From CAYUAI01 sp964442745 (lineage in GTDB: Bacteria; Pseudomonadota; Gammaproteobacteria; S012-40), in assembly GCA_964442745.1 (NCBI GenBank), contig CAYUAI010000090.1, forward strand, positions 1 through 16,089: 16,089 nucleotides of DNA, in the 5' to 3' direction. Below, piece after piece: positions 7,577 through 15,343 of this stretch. The position numbers and the translations under genes were made by a program. The notes beneath the pieces were generated by a model, which ran no database searches, was not told the DNA's origin, and was given only the letters and a program-made list of their open reading frames with translations. The first letter of the stretch is position 1. Every line of letters begins with the position of its first letter.

Positions 7577-8779
7577 ATGATTAAGAAAATTGCTATTAAT
7601 GAATTACAAGTCGGGATGTATATTCACGATCTCGATGCGGACTGGGTGGACCATAATTTCATCAGGAGTCGCTTTGCTGTCAAAACCGATAAAGTTCTAG
7701 AAAAAATTAATAAAACGAATCTCAAGCATGTTTATATTGATACAGATAAAGGCACTAATATTGATACGGCTGCCACGGTAGAGGAAGTGCAACAGGAGTT
7801 AGCCAGCGAAGCGCAGCAGTTAGCAGAAACAAAGCTTGGTTTGGAAAAGCAAGTGCCTGTTGCCCAAGAAATCAAGCAGGCTAAATCCGTATTCAAAGAA
7901 GCGCATACGGCGATGCAAACGTTAATGACAGATTTTCGCCTAGGAAAGCAAGTCGAAGTCGAAGCCATCGAGCCGATTACTGATAAAATGGTGGATTCGG
8001 TATTTCGCAACAAGGATGCGCTGGTGAGCTTGTGCCGCATTAAAAATAAAGACCAGTATACTTTCATGCATTCTGTGGGAGTGGCTGGTTTAATGATTAC
8101 TTTTGCGCGGGTTCTGAATTTCAGCCATGAGTCGATAAAAGAAATCGCCGTCGGCGGGATGTTGCATGACATCGGAAAAATGACGACGCCTAATGAGATC
8201 CTCAATAAACCCGGAAAATTGAATGATCAGGAATTTGTTGTTATGCGCGACCACGTGGTGCAAAGCCGAGTCATTCTGTCACAGACGCCTGGTATCACCC
8301 AAAATGCGTTGGACGTCGCAGCGCTACATCACGAGCGAGTGGATGGCAGCGGTTATCCCGATGGTTTGAAAGGTGACGAAATCTCCCTGGTGGGAAAGAT
8401 GTCAACGATTGTTGATGTCTATGATGCTTTAACTTCGATTCGTTGTTATAAAAACGCCTGGGAGCCGTCTGATGCATTGAAAAAGCTGCTGGAATGGAGC
8501 AGTAATCATTTTGAGCCCAAATTAGTGCATGAGTTTATTCGTTGTCTTGGCATTTATCCCGTCGGTACCTTGGTGGAATTAGATTCCGGTAAGGTGGGTT
8601 TAGTCATCGAACAAAATGAACAAGACCTGTTAAAGCCCGTTTTACGGATATTTTATCACAGTAAAAAGCGTTGCTACCTTCCTGTCAAGCAAGTCGATCT
8701 TGTTAAAGAAAAATGCGACTTCATTCAGTCAGCCGTTCCACCCGCAAAGTATAATATCGATCTCGCTGCATTTATGTAA
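7577..8779 (+). CDS. HD-GYP cyclic-di-GMP phosphodiesterase with N-terminal DUF3391
   Basis: The protein has 400 residues. The N-terminal part (about 1-130) fits DUF3391, beginning IAINELQVGMYIHDLD, and contains a probable coiled region near 65-120. The HD-GYP domain (about 140-330) keeps its metal ligands: H165, H197-D198 in MLHDIGK, H226, H251-H252 and D280. The signature HHERVDGSGYPDG (251-263) has the GYP tripeptide intact, so activity against c-di-GMP is expected. The protein is cytosolic with no membrane segment. A C-terminal tail (about 330-400) includes a small beta-rich stretch of unknown role. The gene is transcribed alone, 125 bases after the glycosyltransferase, and has only weak ribosome-binding context. 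A link to polysaccharide or biofilm control fits the upstream genes but is not shown. Confidence 0.92.
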   Translation: MIKKIAINELQVGMYIHDLDADWVDHNFIRSRFAVKTDKVLEKINKTNLKHVYIDTDKGTNIDTAATVEEVQQELASEAQQLAETKLGLEKQVPVAQEIKQAKSVFKEAHTAMQTLMTDFRLGKQVEVEAIEPITDKMVDSVFRNKDALVSLCRIKNKDQYTFMHSVGVAGLMITFARVLNFSHESIKEIAVGGMLHDIGKMTTPNEILNKPGKLNDQEFVVMRDHVVQSRVILSQTPGITQNALDVAALHHERVDGSGYPDGLKGDEISLVGKMSTIVDVYDALTSIRCYKNAWEPSDALKKLLEWSSNHFEPKLVHEFIRCLGIYPVGTLVELDSGKVGLVIEQNEQDLLKPVLRIFYHSKKRCYLPVKQVDLVKEKCDFIQSAVPPAKYNIDLAAFM

Positions 8780-8793
8780 CTTCCCTGTCTGTC

Positions 8794-8818
8794 ATCAAAT
8801 TAAAGTGTTTTATTTGAT
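8794..8818 (+). terminator. AT-rich hairpin after the HD-GYP gene, weak terminator candidate
   Basis: ATCAAAT (8794-8800) pairs with ATTTGAT (8812-8818), and AAA/TTT pairs further inside, giving an 11-position stem with one mismatch and a 3-base loop. It starts 15 bases after the HD-GYP stop. No clear U tract follows, so termination is uncertain. Confidence 0.35.
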
Positions 8819-8992
8819 CAATTCTCCGAGTGCCCTTGGTGATTAATTAGCAGTCATTGCGGGTCGAAATGGGAGGTGGGTGAGGTCGTAGTCATCGTCA
8901 ATGGCGATGGTTAATCGGCATTTCGGATAAAAAACAATCAAACAATCTTGTCGAGTGATGTAATGTAATGCGCATGTCATGCTATTTTTGGC

Positions 8993-8998
8993 TATAAT
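8993..8998 (+). promoter_or_regulatory. -10-like TATAAT with GC-rich discriminator
   Basis: GGCTATAATGCGCC carries a perfect -10 hexamer followed by GCGCC, a discriminator style found at promoters of translation genes under stringent control. No good -35 box sits 16-18 bases upstream. If it is the EF-G promoter, the leader would be about 280 bases long. Confidence 0.4.
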
Positions 8999-9105
8999 GC
9001 GCCGTTGGCGTGTCGACGATGTGCATGCCTGGCCTCCGTTGCGTTAACCTAAAACATCCGTTGATCTGCGGGGAAATAAATAACCGATTGATTATTATTG
9101 ATTTA

Positions 9106-9119
9106 GTGATTTAAATCAA
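9106..9119. promoter_or_regulatory. FNR/CRP-like palindromic site
   Basis: GTGATTTAAATCAA matches the FNR consensus TTGAT-N4-ATCAA at 9 of 10 defined positions. The core TGATTTAAATCA is a perfect palindrome. A wider inverted repeat, ATTGATTTA (9097-9105) with TAAATCAAT (9112-9120), overlaps it. No regulator gene is nearby, so the assignment rests on the site alone. Confidence 0.35.
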
Positions 9120-9181
9120 TATTTGGTACTTTAATATTCAATTGAGGTTCCGTAGGTTTAACCGTTGTGGCTGTGGTTGGT

Positions 9182-9286
9182 ATGGATTTTGGTTATGTGT
9201 TCGGATATTTACTTTTTACCGTAGGCCTGACGCATGCTCAAAGAGCAGCAATAGATAATTTATTAACTTTTAGAGTAAGAACATGA
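9182..9286 (+). CDS. Possible 34-residue leader peptide overlapping the EF-G start
   Basis: An ATG at 9182 opens a frame of 34 codons beginning MDFGYVFGYLLFTVG and ending LLTFRVRT. Its TGA (9284-9286) overlaps the EF-G ATG (9283-9285) as ATGA, the usual arrangement for translational coupling. The ribosome-binding context of the small ORF is weak, and chance is a fair explanation for an ORF of this size. Its hydrophobic N-terminal half is the only compositional feature. Confidence 0.25.
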   Translation: MDFGYVFGYLLFTVGLTHAQRAAIDNLLTFRVRT

Positions 9287-11361
9287 CTGATTTAGAAAAG
9301 TATAGAAATATTGGTATATTCGCTCACGTAGATGCCGGTAAAACTACCACCACCGAACGCATACTCAAGCTGACCGGAAAGATTCACAAAGTGGGTGAAG
9401 TGCATGATGGGGCCGCGACCACCGATTTTATGGAGCAAGAGCAGGAGCGGGGTATTACCATTCAGTCCGCGGCGACCACCTGTTTTTGGAAAGATTATCG
9501 CTTCAATATCATTGATACGCCAGGCCACGTGGATTTTACCATTGAGGTGTATCGTTCCTTGAAAGTACTCGATGGTGGCATTGGTGTTTTCTGTGGCTCG
9601 GGTGGTGTGGAACCGCAATCAGAAACCAATTGGCGTTATGCCAATGACTCTGAAGTGGCCCGAGTGATTTACGTTAATAAAATGGATCGCATGGGCGCTG
9701 ATTTTTATCGCGTGGTCAAGCAAGTCGAGGAAGTGCTTGGTGCCAACCCTTTAGTGATGACCTTGCCGGTCGGTATCGAGGAAAATTTCATCGGTGTGGT
9801 GGATTTGCTGACACGTAAAGCTTGGGTATGGGATGACTCGGGCGATCCGATGAATTATGAAATTCAAGAGCCACCGGCTGATATGGCGGATGTGATTGAG
9901 GAATGGCGGGAAAAATTAATCGAAACCGCGGTTGAGCAAGACGATGCGTTAATGGAACAGTATCTTGATGGCAATGAGCCGGCATTGGATGAGATTAAAC
10001 GCTGCATTCGCAAAGGTGCCATTGCGCTTGATTTCTTCCCGACCTATTGCGGTTCGTCATTTAAAAATAAAGGCGTGCAGTTAGTGCTGGATGCGGTGGT
10101 GGATTATTTACCGAGTCCAACGGAAGTCAAACCGCAACCGGAAGTGGACTTAGAAGGCCATGAGACGGGTAATTTTGCGATCGTCGATGTGAATAAGCCG
10201 TTACGTGCTTTGGCTTTCAAAATCATGGATGATCGATTTGGCGCATTAACCTTCATTCGTATCTATTCAGGTAAATTAGAGAAGGGCACCAATGTGCTCA
10301 ATACCTTTACAGGAAAAACCGAGCGTATTGGTCGTATCGTGGAAATGCATGCCGATTCACGTGAAGAATTGTCAGGTGCTCAGGCGGGTGACATCGTCGC
10401 CGTTATTGGTATGAAAAATGTCCAAACCGGGCATACCTTGTGTGATCCGAAAGAGCCGGCCACTTTGGAGCCCATGGTGTTCCCTGATCCGGTGATTTCC
10501 ATTGCGGTGGCGCCGAAAGACAAAGGTGCTTCTGAGAAACTGGGGATTGCCATTGGCAAGATGATTCAGGAAGATCCCTCTTTCCGTGTGGAGACGGATA
10601 TCGACAGTGGTGAAACCATTCTAAAAGGCATGGGTGAGCTGCATCTGGATATTAAGATCGATATTCTCAAGCGTACTCATGGGGTTGAGGTCAATGTAGG
10701 AAAGCCGCAAGTGGCCTACCGTGAGACCATCACGAAACGTGTTGAAGACAGCTATATCCATAAGAAACAAACGGGGGGTTCTGGGCAATTTGCCAAGATC
10801 GACTATAGTGTCGAGCCGGGTGAGACGGGCAGTGGCTTCGTATTTGAATCGAAAGTGACTGGTGGTAATGTGCCGCGTGAGTTCTGGCCAGCGGTGCAAA
10901 AAGGATTTGTGAACAGTACTGAGAAAGGGGTCTTGGCCGGCTATCCTTGCCTGGATTTTAAAGTGACTTTGCTCGATGGTGGTTTTCACCCAGTGGATTC
11001 TTCGGCGGTGGCCTATGAACTGGCGGCTCGGGCGGCTTATCGACAGTCCATGCCCAAAGCCGGTCCACAATTGATGGAGCCGATTATGAAAGTGGACGTG
11101 TTCACACCAGAAAGTCATGTCGGTGATGTGATTGGCGATCTGAATCGTCGTCGCGGTATGATTAAGTCGCAAGAGCCAGGCACCACTGGCGTTCGGATTA
11201 AAGCCGATTGTCCACTCAGTGAAATGTTTGGTTACATTGGTGACTTAAGAACCATGACGTCTGGACGCGGTCAGTTCTCGATGGAGTTTTCACACTACCT
11301 GGCCTGTCCAAAAAATGTGGCTGAAGAAGTGATTAAAGAAGTTGCTGAACGCAATAAGTAA
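9283..11361 (+). CDS. Elongation factor G, second (EF-G2/FusA2-like) paralogue type
   Basis: Full-length ribosomal translocase GTPase of 692 residues, usual for EF-G. GTP-binding motifs are AHVDAGKT (14-21), RGITI with T59, DTPGH (78-82) and NKMD (132-135). The later domains are complete through GELHLD, the domain IV stretch GGNVPREFWPAV, and GMIKSQEPGTTGVRIKA. Several features match the second EF-G of Vibrio-type genomes rather than the canonical str-operon form: SGGVEPQSETNWRYAN at 106-121, an inserted-looking TLCDPKEPATLEPMVFPDP, and the start MTDLEKYRNIGIF. No rpsL, rpsG or tuf gene flanks it, which also argues for a paralogue. In Pseudomonas two EF-Gs divide translocation and ribosome recycling; whether that holds here is inference. 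The start ATG has weak AGAGTAAG upstream. If no canonical fusA exists elsewhere, this would be the main EF-G. Confidence 0.92.
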   Translation: MTDLEKYRNIGIFAHVDAGKTTTTERILKLTGKIHKVGEVHDGAATTDFMEQEQERGITIQSAATTCFWKDYRFNIIDTPGHVDFTIEVYRSLKVLDGGIGVFCGSGGVEPQSETNWRYANDSEVARVIYVNKMDRMGADFYRVVKQVEEVLGANPLVMTLPVGIEENFIGVVDLLTRKAWVWDDSGDPMNYEIQEPPADMADVIEEWREKLIETAVEQDDALMEQYLDGNEPALDEIKRCIRKGAIALDFFPTYCGSSFKNKGVQLVLDAVVDYLPSPTEVKPQPEVDLEGHETGNFAIVDVNKPLRALAFKIMDDRFGALTFIRIYSGKLEKGTNVLNTFTGKTERIGRIVEMHADSREELSGAQAGDIVAVIGMKNVQTGHTLCDPKEPATLEPMVFPDPVISIAVAPKDKGASEKLGIAIGKMIQEDPSFRVETDIDSGETILKGMGELHLDIKIDILKRTHGVEVNVGKPQVAYRETITKRVEDSYIHKKQTGGSGQFAKIDYSVEPGETGSGFVFESKVTGGNVPREFWPAVQKGFVNSTEKGVLAGYPCLDFKVTLLDGGFHPVDSSAVAYELAARAAYRQSMPKAGPQLMEPIMKVDVFTPESHVGDVIGDLNRRRGMIKSQEPGTTGVRIKADCPLSEMFGYIGDLRTMTSGRGQFSMEFSHYLACPKNVAEEVIKEVAERNK

Positions 11362-11411
11362 CAACTTGACCCGCGATTGGGCAAGGAAGACTTGCCTAAT
11401 CGCGGGTTGTT
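11360..11411 (+). terminator. Strong stem-loop directly after EF-G, no U tract
   Basis: CCCGCGATTGGGCAAG (11370-11385) pairs with CTTGCCTAATCGCGGG (11391-11406) over 16 positions with one G-U pair and a 5-base loop. An outer AACAA/TTGTT stem (11360-11364 with 11407-11411) extends it past a bulge and reaches into the stop codon. Only TTGTT follows instead of a U run. It is probably the mRNA 3' end, possibly Rho-assisted or a stabilising structure. Confidence 0.6.
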
Positions 11412-11938
11412 ATGCCGCATTGCAGCCTGGGTGTAGCGTCATCTGGGAAAGAATAAAACCCCACCCCTTCAAAGCCACTGGTGACTCGATCATTGAAATA
11501 ATTCAAAATGATTCGCCAATGTTTATTGAGTGTTTTAATGAATTTGTCAAAGCAGGTGATCTCACTTTTTTTCAGTTTGGCCAGCGCATTAATATGTTCC
11601 ATGGTGTGATAAAAAACCAACAGTTCGACCACCTTGGTGATCGCTAAACCTAAGTCAGAAAACAATGGTTTCACTCGGGTCCAACTCCAACCAGCACCAT
11701 CACAGATAAACGTCCCTTTTTCGTTTTCCTTTTTCGAGCGAGTGATATATCGAAACTTCACCAATATCTTTTCCACAAATTGATAGCGATCGGATTTTTC
11801 ACCTAAAACGCGAAAGGCAATGGCTTGGTTGCCCTCTAGAAAATGCTCAAGGGACTCTGTTGTGGCTAACTTATCTACATTTATGATTGTTTTTATCCGT
11901 GGCTCATGAGCAGGAATTGAGCTTATTTCACCTATTTA
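11396..11938 (-). pseudogene. Decayed transposase relic, apparently a patchwork
   Basis: One open minus-strand frame runs from just inside a stop at 11936-11938 down to 11396. The start is unclear; a GTG at 11774-11776 is only the first start-like codon of the lower part. The upper part (SLEHFLEGNQAIAFRVL, then EKILVKFRYITRSKKE) recalls the N-terminus of DDE integrase-type transposases. It passes into DGAGWSWTRVKPLFSDLGL and KVVELLVFYHTMEHI, which recall another transposase type with a DGA-W and FYH-EH pattern. The last part (HWRIILNYFNDRVTSGFEG) recalls ISL3-like C-terminal regions but lacks the expected continuation. No complete catalytic triad is evident, and the frame runs into the EF-G stem-loop. 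These family resemblances are from memory; a dead insertion-sequence remnant is the most likely reading. Confidence 0.5.
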
Positions 11939-12074
11939 GACTCATTTAGTATTGGATAAGGCTTATCGTTGCCACCTTGATAGTGGTCTGTCATAATCGA
12001 CGGATCAATACCCAAATATCACGTGCTTCGGTGGATGGGTTCAGGGCTTATTCATCGTTTCGGCCATCCTACCG

Positions 12075-12182
12075 GCTCAGAGCCAGAGATTTATTTCAAG
12101 ACACGCGGTGAATATGTCCCTATACGCTCTGCATTTTCATTCCTGAAAATGAAGCTCTTGAAATGAACCTCTGGCCCTGAGC
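12075..12182. repeat. Long imperfect inverted repeat (27-base arms) with inner hairpin
   Basis: The arm at 12075-12101 (GCTCAGAGCCAGAG...) and the reverse complement of 12156-12182 agree at 24 of 27 positions. In a minus-strand RNA two of the three mismatches become U-G pairs, so the stem would be almost continuous. Inside the loop CATTTTCA (12132-12139) and TGAAAATG (12144-12151) form a perfect 8-bp hairpin with a TTCC loop. A GGCCATC/GATGGCT pair lies further out on both sides. This may be a miniature element, a structured RNA, or the remains of insertion-sequence ends. Confidence 0.55.
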
Positions 12183-12364
12183 TGTCGGCGAAGAGGGGGG
12201 GGTACGCTCCGATGGCTTGGAGGATTTAAGGATCGCAGGGTGATCAAATTGACCGAGACTTATGAACAAGAGCATTTTAAATGACATTGGTTTTCTTCGC
12301 TCTTGATGGCGCAAAGGTCGCTTGACGGAGGGATATAAAATTTTCGTTTTATGACAGGGTTGAA

Positions 12365-12370
12365 TATAAT
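12365..12370 (+). promoter_or_regulatory. -10 box immediately before uvrD
   Basis: A perfect TATAAT ends 8 bases before the uvrD ATG at 12379. A start site 6-8 bases downstream would begin the mRNA at or next to the ATG, giving a leaderless transcript. The -35 region (around 12342-12347, TTTCGT) is poor, so this is tentative. Confidence 0.3.
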
Positions 12371-12378
12371 ATCTGAAT

Positions 12379-14586
12379 ATGGATTTTAAAACGACATTAT
12401 TAGCTGATTTAAACAGTGAGCAATGTGAGGCGGTGGCGGCGCCCTTGGATAATTTATTGGTGCTTGCCGGCGCTGGCAGTGGCAAAACCCGAGTGTTAGT
12501 GCATCGCATTGCCTGGTTAGTGCAAGTTGAACAGATTCCTCTACATAATATTTTAGCGGTGACGTTTACCAACAAAGCGGCGGCTGAAATGAAGGGTCGG
12601 ATCAGTAGCTTGTTAGCTCGCCCCCCCGTCGGGCTTTGGGTAGGAACTTTTCATGGATTAGCTCACCGTTTATTGCGCGCCCATTGGCAAGAAGCGGCCT
12701 TGCCGAAAAATTTTCAAATTTTAGATGCCGATGATCAATTAAAAATGATCCGGCGGGTGCTTAAAGACTTAACACTTGATGAAAAAGCCTGGCCGGCGAA
12801 AATCAGTCAATGGTATATCAATAGTAAAAAAGATGAAGGCTTGCGTCCACAAAGCCTTGATGGTTATGAGGATGCAAACGAGCAAACCCGTATCAGAATC
12901 TACCAGGCTTATGAGGAAGCTTGCGGTCATGCTGGGGTTGTGGATTTTGCTGAATTGCTGTTACGGGCACATGAGTTATGGTTACAACAGCCACCGTTAT
13001 TAGCCCATTATCAGCAGCGTTTTTCGCATATTTTGGTGGATGAATTTCAGGATACTAATACCATTCAATATGCCTGGATTCGGTTATTAGCCGGCGCACG
13101 AGGAAAGGCGTTTATTGTCGGCGACGATGATCAGTCAATCTATGGTTGGCGTGGTGCGCAAGTGGCGAATATTCACCAGTTTCAAGAAGATTTTAAGCAA
13201 GTTCGATTGGTGCGTTTAGAGCGTAACTATCGATCTACTGGGCATATCCTGAAGGCGGCCAATCACCTCATTACGTTTAATTTTGGCCGGCTAGGGAAAA
13301 ATCTCTGGACCTCAGATGATGATGGGAGTCCCGTTCAGTATCACGAGTCCATGAATGAGCAGACCGAAGCCAATTTTGTGGTGGAAACGATTAAGGCGCA
13401 ATTACAACAAGGTGCAGTGCGTAACGATTTTGCAGTATTGTATCGTTCCAATGTCCAGTCTCGGGTGGTGGAAGAGGCGTTGGTGTTATCCGGGATTCCT
13501 TATCGCGTTTATGGTGGCTTGCGATTCTTTGATCGAGCGGAAGTAAAAGATGTACTGGCCTATGCGCGTTTGATGTCGAGTCGGACGGATGATGCCGCAT
13601 TGATGCGGATCATTAACTTTCCAACCCGTGGTATTGGTGAACGCAGTATCGCTTTGATACGCCAGCAGGCCTTGTCACAGGGTGTATCCATGTGGGAGGC
13701 GGCTCAAGTGATGTTTCAGCAGAAACAGTTCACTGCCCGAACGGCCAATGCATTGCAATGTTTTTTTCAGTTAATGGAGAGCATGAGTGAAGCGACTCAA
13801 GCCTTGTCGTTGCGTGATACCTTTGAGCAGATTTTAAAGGACAGTGGTTTGGTATCCCATTATGAACAAGAAAAAAGTGATAAAGGACTGTCTCGTGTAG
13901 AAAACATGCAGGAATTGGTGAATGCGGCGGAGCAGTTTGTATTTGAACTGGATAAAATTTCTGCCGAAGTCTCAAGCTATGATGAGGTTGATATTACTTC
14001 AGACGATGATCGCCTCGCCATGTTTTTGGCCTATACTGCCTTGGAGTCTGGCGAACAACAATCCGAGGATAGTGAGGATTATGTACAACTGATGACGCTA
14101 CATTCGGCCAAGGGTTTAGAATTTCCAACGGTTTTTATGATTGGCCTGGAAGAAGGGTTATTTCCCACTGAACGTTCGTTGTATGATGTGGATCGGTTGG
14201 AAGAGGAGCGACGTCTTTGTTACGTCGGAATTACTCGAGCATGCAAACAACTCTATATGACCAGTGTCATAACACGCCGTTTGTATGGCAAGGAAAACCA
14301 TGCAACACGTTCACGCTTTATCGCGGAGATTCCTGGTGAGAATATTATTGAAATAAAGACACGTACCCAGATCTCCAGGCCTGATCGTCGCTGGCAGCCG
14401 AAAAAGGTCCCATCCGAGACAATTAATGGATTTCAGGTCGGACAGCGCGTGTCACATAATAAATTTGGCTATGGTATTTTGTTAGATATTGATGCTGCCT
14501 GCGCTAATCCGCGAGTGCAAATTAACTTTGATCAAGAAGGGGTGAAATGGTTGGTATTGTCCTATGCAAAACTATCGCCGGCCTAA
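12379..14586 (+). CDS. uvrD: DNA helicase II UvrD (superfamily 1A)
   Basis: The protein has 735 residues, close to E. coli UvrD. It unwinds DNA 3' to 5' in nucleotide excision repair and mismatch repair and clears RecA or stalled polymerase. Motifs appear in order: Walker A AGAGSGKT (30-37), TFTNKAAAEMK (motif Ia), DEFQDT (221-226), GDDDQSIYGWRG (248-259), LERNYRST (motif IV), TLHSAKGLEF (motif V) and RRLCYVGITRA (motif VI). The C-terminal portion GQRVSHNKFGYGILLDID to LSYAKLSP is the Tudor-like domain typical of UvrD. The start ATG fits the family N-terminus, since LLADLNSEQCEAV aligns with the usual opening. No Shine-Dalgarno sequence is visible close upstream, while TATAAT (12365-12370) ends only 8 bases before the ATG. 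The gene appears to be transcribed alone. Confidence 0.96.
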   Translation: MDFKTTLLADLNSEQCEAVAAPLDNLLVLAGAGSGKTRVLVHRIAWLVQVEQIPLHNILAVTFTNKAAAEMKGRISSLLARPPVGLWVGTFHGLAHRLLRAHWQEAALPKNFQILDADDQLKMIRRVLKDLTLDEKAWPAKISQWYINSKKDEGLRPQSLDGYEDANEQTRIRIYQAYEEACGHAGVVDFAELLLRAHELWLQQPPLLAHYQQRFSHILVDEFQDTNTIQYAWIRLLAGARGKAFIVGDDDQSIYGWRGAQVANIHQFQEDFKQVRLVRLERNYRSTGHILKAANHLITFNFGRLGKNLWTSDDDGSPVQYHESMNEQTEANFVVETIKAQLQQGAVRNDFAVLYRSNVQSRVVEEALVLSGIPYRVYGGLRFFDRAEVKDVLAYARLMSSRTDDAALMRIINFPTRGIGERSIALIRQQALSQGVSMWEAAQVMFQQKQFTARTANALQCFFQLMESMSEATQALSLRDTFEQILKDSGLVSHYEQEKSDKGLSRVENMQELVNAAEQFVFELDKISAEVSSYDEVDITSDDDRLAMFLAYTALESGEQQSEDSEDYVQLMTLHSAKGLEFPTVFMIGLEEGLFPTERSLYDVDRLEEERRLCYVGITRACKQLYMTSVITRRLYGKENHATRSRFIAEIPGENIIEIKTRTQISRPDRRWQPKKVPSETINGFQVGQRVSHNKFGYGILLDIDAACANPRVQINFDQEGVKWLVLSYAKLSPA

Positions 14587-14695
14587 GATTTGTTGGTTCG
14601 GCTACTGATAGTCTCTGCCCGAGAAAAGTAGGCTTTTTGAGCTTCTTGATCCTTTGAAAGTTGGCCAGGCCTATTGATGAGAATGCAGGGGTGGC

Positions 14696-15343
14696 ATGAG
14701 TATTGAGATTGTTGAGGTAATAGGCAGATCAACCCAGGGCATGACCAAACCGTTCATTTGTAGAGGTGATGATGAAAATATTTACTTTGTAAAAGGGATA
14801 GGAGCTGGTAGAGCCAGTCAAGTTTATGAGTGGCTGGCAGGAAATTTAGCCAAGAAAATAGGGATAGGCATAGCGCCATTTGAAATAGTTACTATACCGG
14901 ATGAATTGCTTGAAATCTCAGGAGTTACTTCTTTGAGCCAATTGGGAGTGGGTCCAGCTTTTGGTTCATGTCGGCTAAACCTTGTGGAACTCCCTTATTC
15001 AACAATTGCCAGAGTACCTGTCGACATTCAAAAAGATGTGTTGGTCTTTGACTGGTGGATACAAAACGCGGACCGAATGCTTTCTGAGGATGGTGGAAAT
15101 CCCAACCTTTTTTGGGCGCCAGAAACAGAAAAACTTGTGGTTATTGACCACAATCAAGCGTTTGATTTACAATTTTCGGAAATAGACTTTCTTAGCTATC
15201 ATGTGTTTAGCGATCAGGCAAATAGTTTATTTGGCAATCGAGTGTTAAGAGAAAGCTATCGTGGTAAATTTAATACCGCACTAAAAAGCTGGTCAGATAT
15301 TTGCTCTACGATACCAGAAGAATGGGAGTTTATTGATCAATAA
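14696..15343 (+). CDS. HipA-like kinase-fold protein (HipA_2 type), C-terminus cut by in-frame TAA
   Basis: The protein has 215 residues as written. It looks like the compact HipA-like kinase family that lacks the N-terminal HipA domain. VKGIGAGRAS (32-41) holds the likely ATP-site lysine K33. The catalytic loop equivalent is FDWWIQNADR (118-127) with D126, then N137 in NPNLFW and metal-binding D151 in VVIDHNQAFD. All residues expected for phosphotransfer are present; the target is unknown. AGGGG (14687-14691) precedes the ATG. No HipB-like DNA-binding antitoxin is encoded nearby; a DUF3037 gene follows instead. Codon use is rich in AGA, ATA and GGA, unlike uvrD, which suggests transfer. The TAA at 15341-15343 is followed in the same frame by 28 more codons that look like the family's natural C-terminus, so the protein is probably truncated. 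A toxin or defence role is inference. Confidence 0.8.
   Translation: MSIEIVEVIGRSTQGMTKPFICRGDDENIYFVKGIGAGRASQVYEWLAGNLAKKIGIGIAPFEIVTIPDELLEISGVTSLSQLGVGPAFGSCRLNLVELPYSTIARVPVDIQKDVLVFDWWIQNADRMLSEDGGNPNLFWAPETEKLVVIDHNQAFDLQFSEIDFLSYHVFSDQANSLFGNRVLRESYRGKFNTALKSWSDICSTIPEEWEFIDQ

Larger units (their letters stand above)
8780..9282. other. 503-bp intergenic region with candidate control elements for EF-G
   Basis: No full-size gene is present. In order it holds an AT-rich hairpin (8794-8818), a -10-like TATAAT with a GC-rich discriminator (8993-8998), an FNR/CRP-like palindrome (9106-9119) inside a larger inverted repeat (9097-9120), and a 34-codon ORF (9182-9286) that overlaps the EF-G start. 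The stretch from about 8830 to 8980 shows nothing I can interpret. Confidence 0.6.
11939..12378. other. Gene-free stretch upstream of uvrD
   Basis: No supported gene lies here. It contains the long inverted repeat at 12075-12182, a run of eight G at 12195-12202, and a TATAAT box at 12365-12370 just before uvrD. A minus-strand open frame covering 12120-12575 has low-complexity composition and runs into uvrD, so I do not count it. I see no LexA-type CTGT-N8-ACAG box ahead of uvrD. Confidence 0.55.

Noticed and set aside
9283..11361. EF-G as part of a str operon
   Set aside because: Neither rpsL, rpsG nor tuf lies on either side, and the sequence variants fit the second EF-G type.
11342..11647. 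101-codon plus-strand ORF after EF-G
   Set aside because: It begins inside the EF-G gene, reads through the stem-loop and is antisense to the transposase relic, which has the better coding character.
12120..12575. 151-codon minus-strand ORF overlapping the start of uvrD
   Set aside because: It runs antisense through the uvrD start and the inverted repeat and shows no family motif; uvrD is certain.
14587..14695. HipB-like antitoxin or small gene upstream of the kinase
   Set aside because: The 109-base gap has no helix-turn-helix coding frame of useful size and no clear operator repeats.
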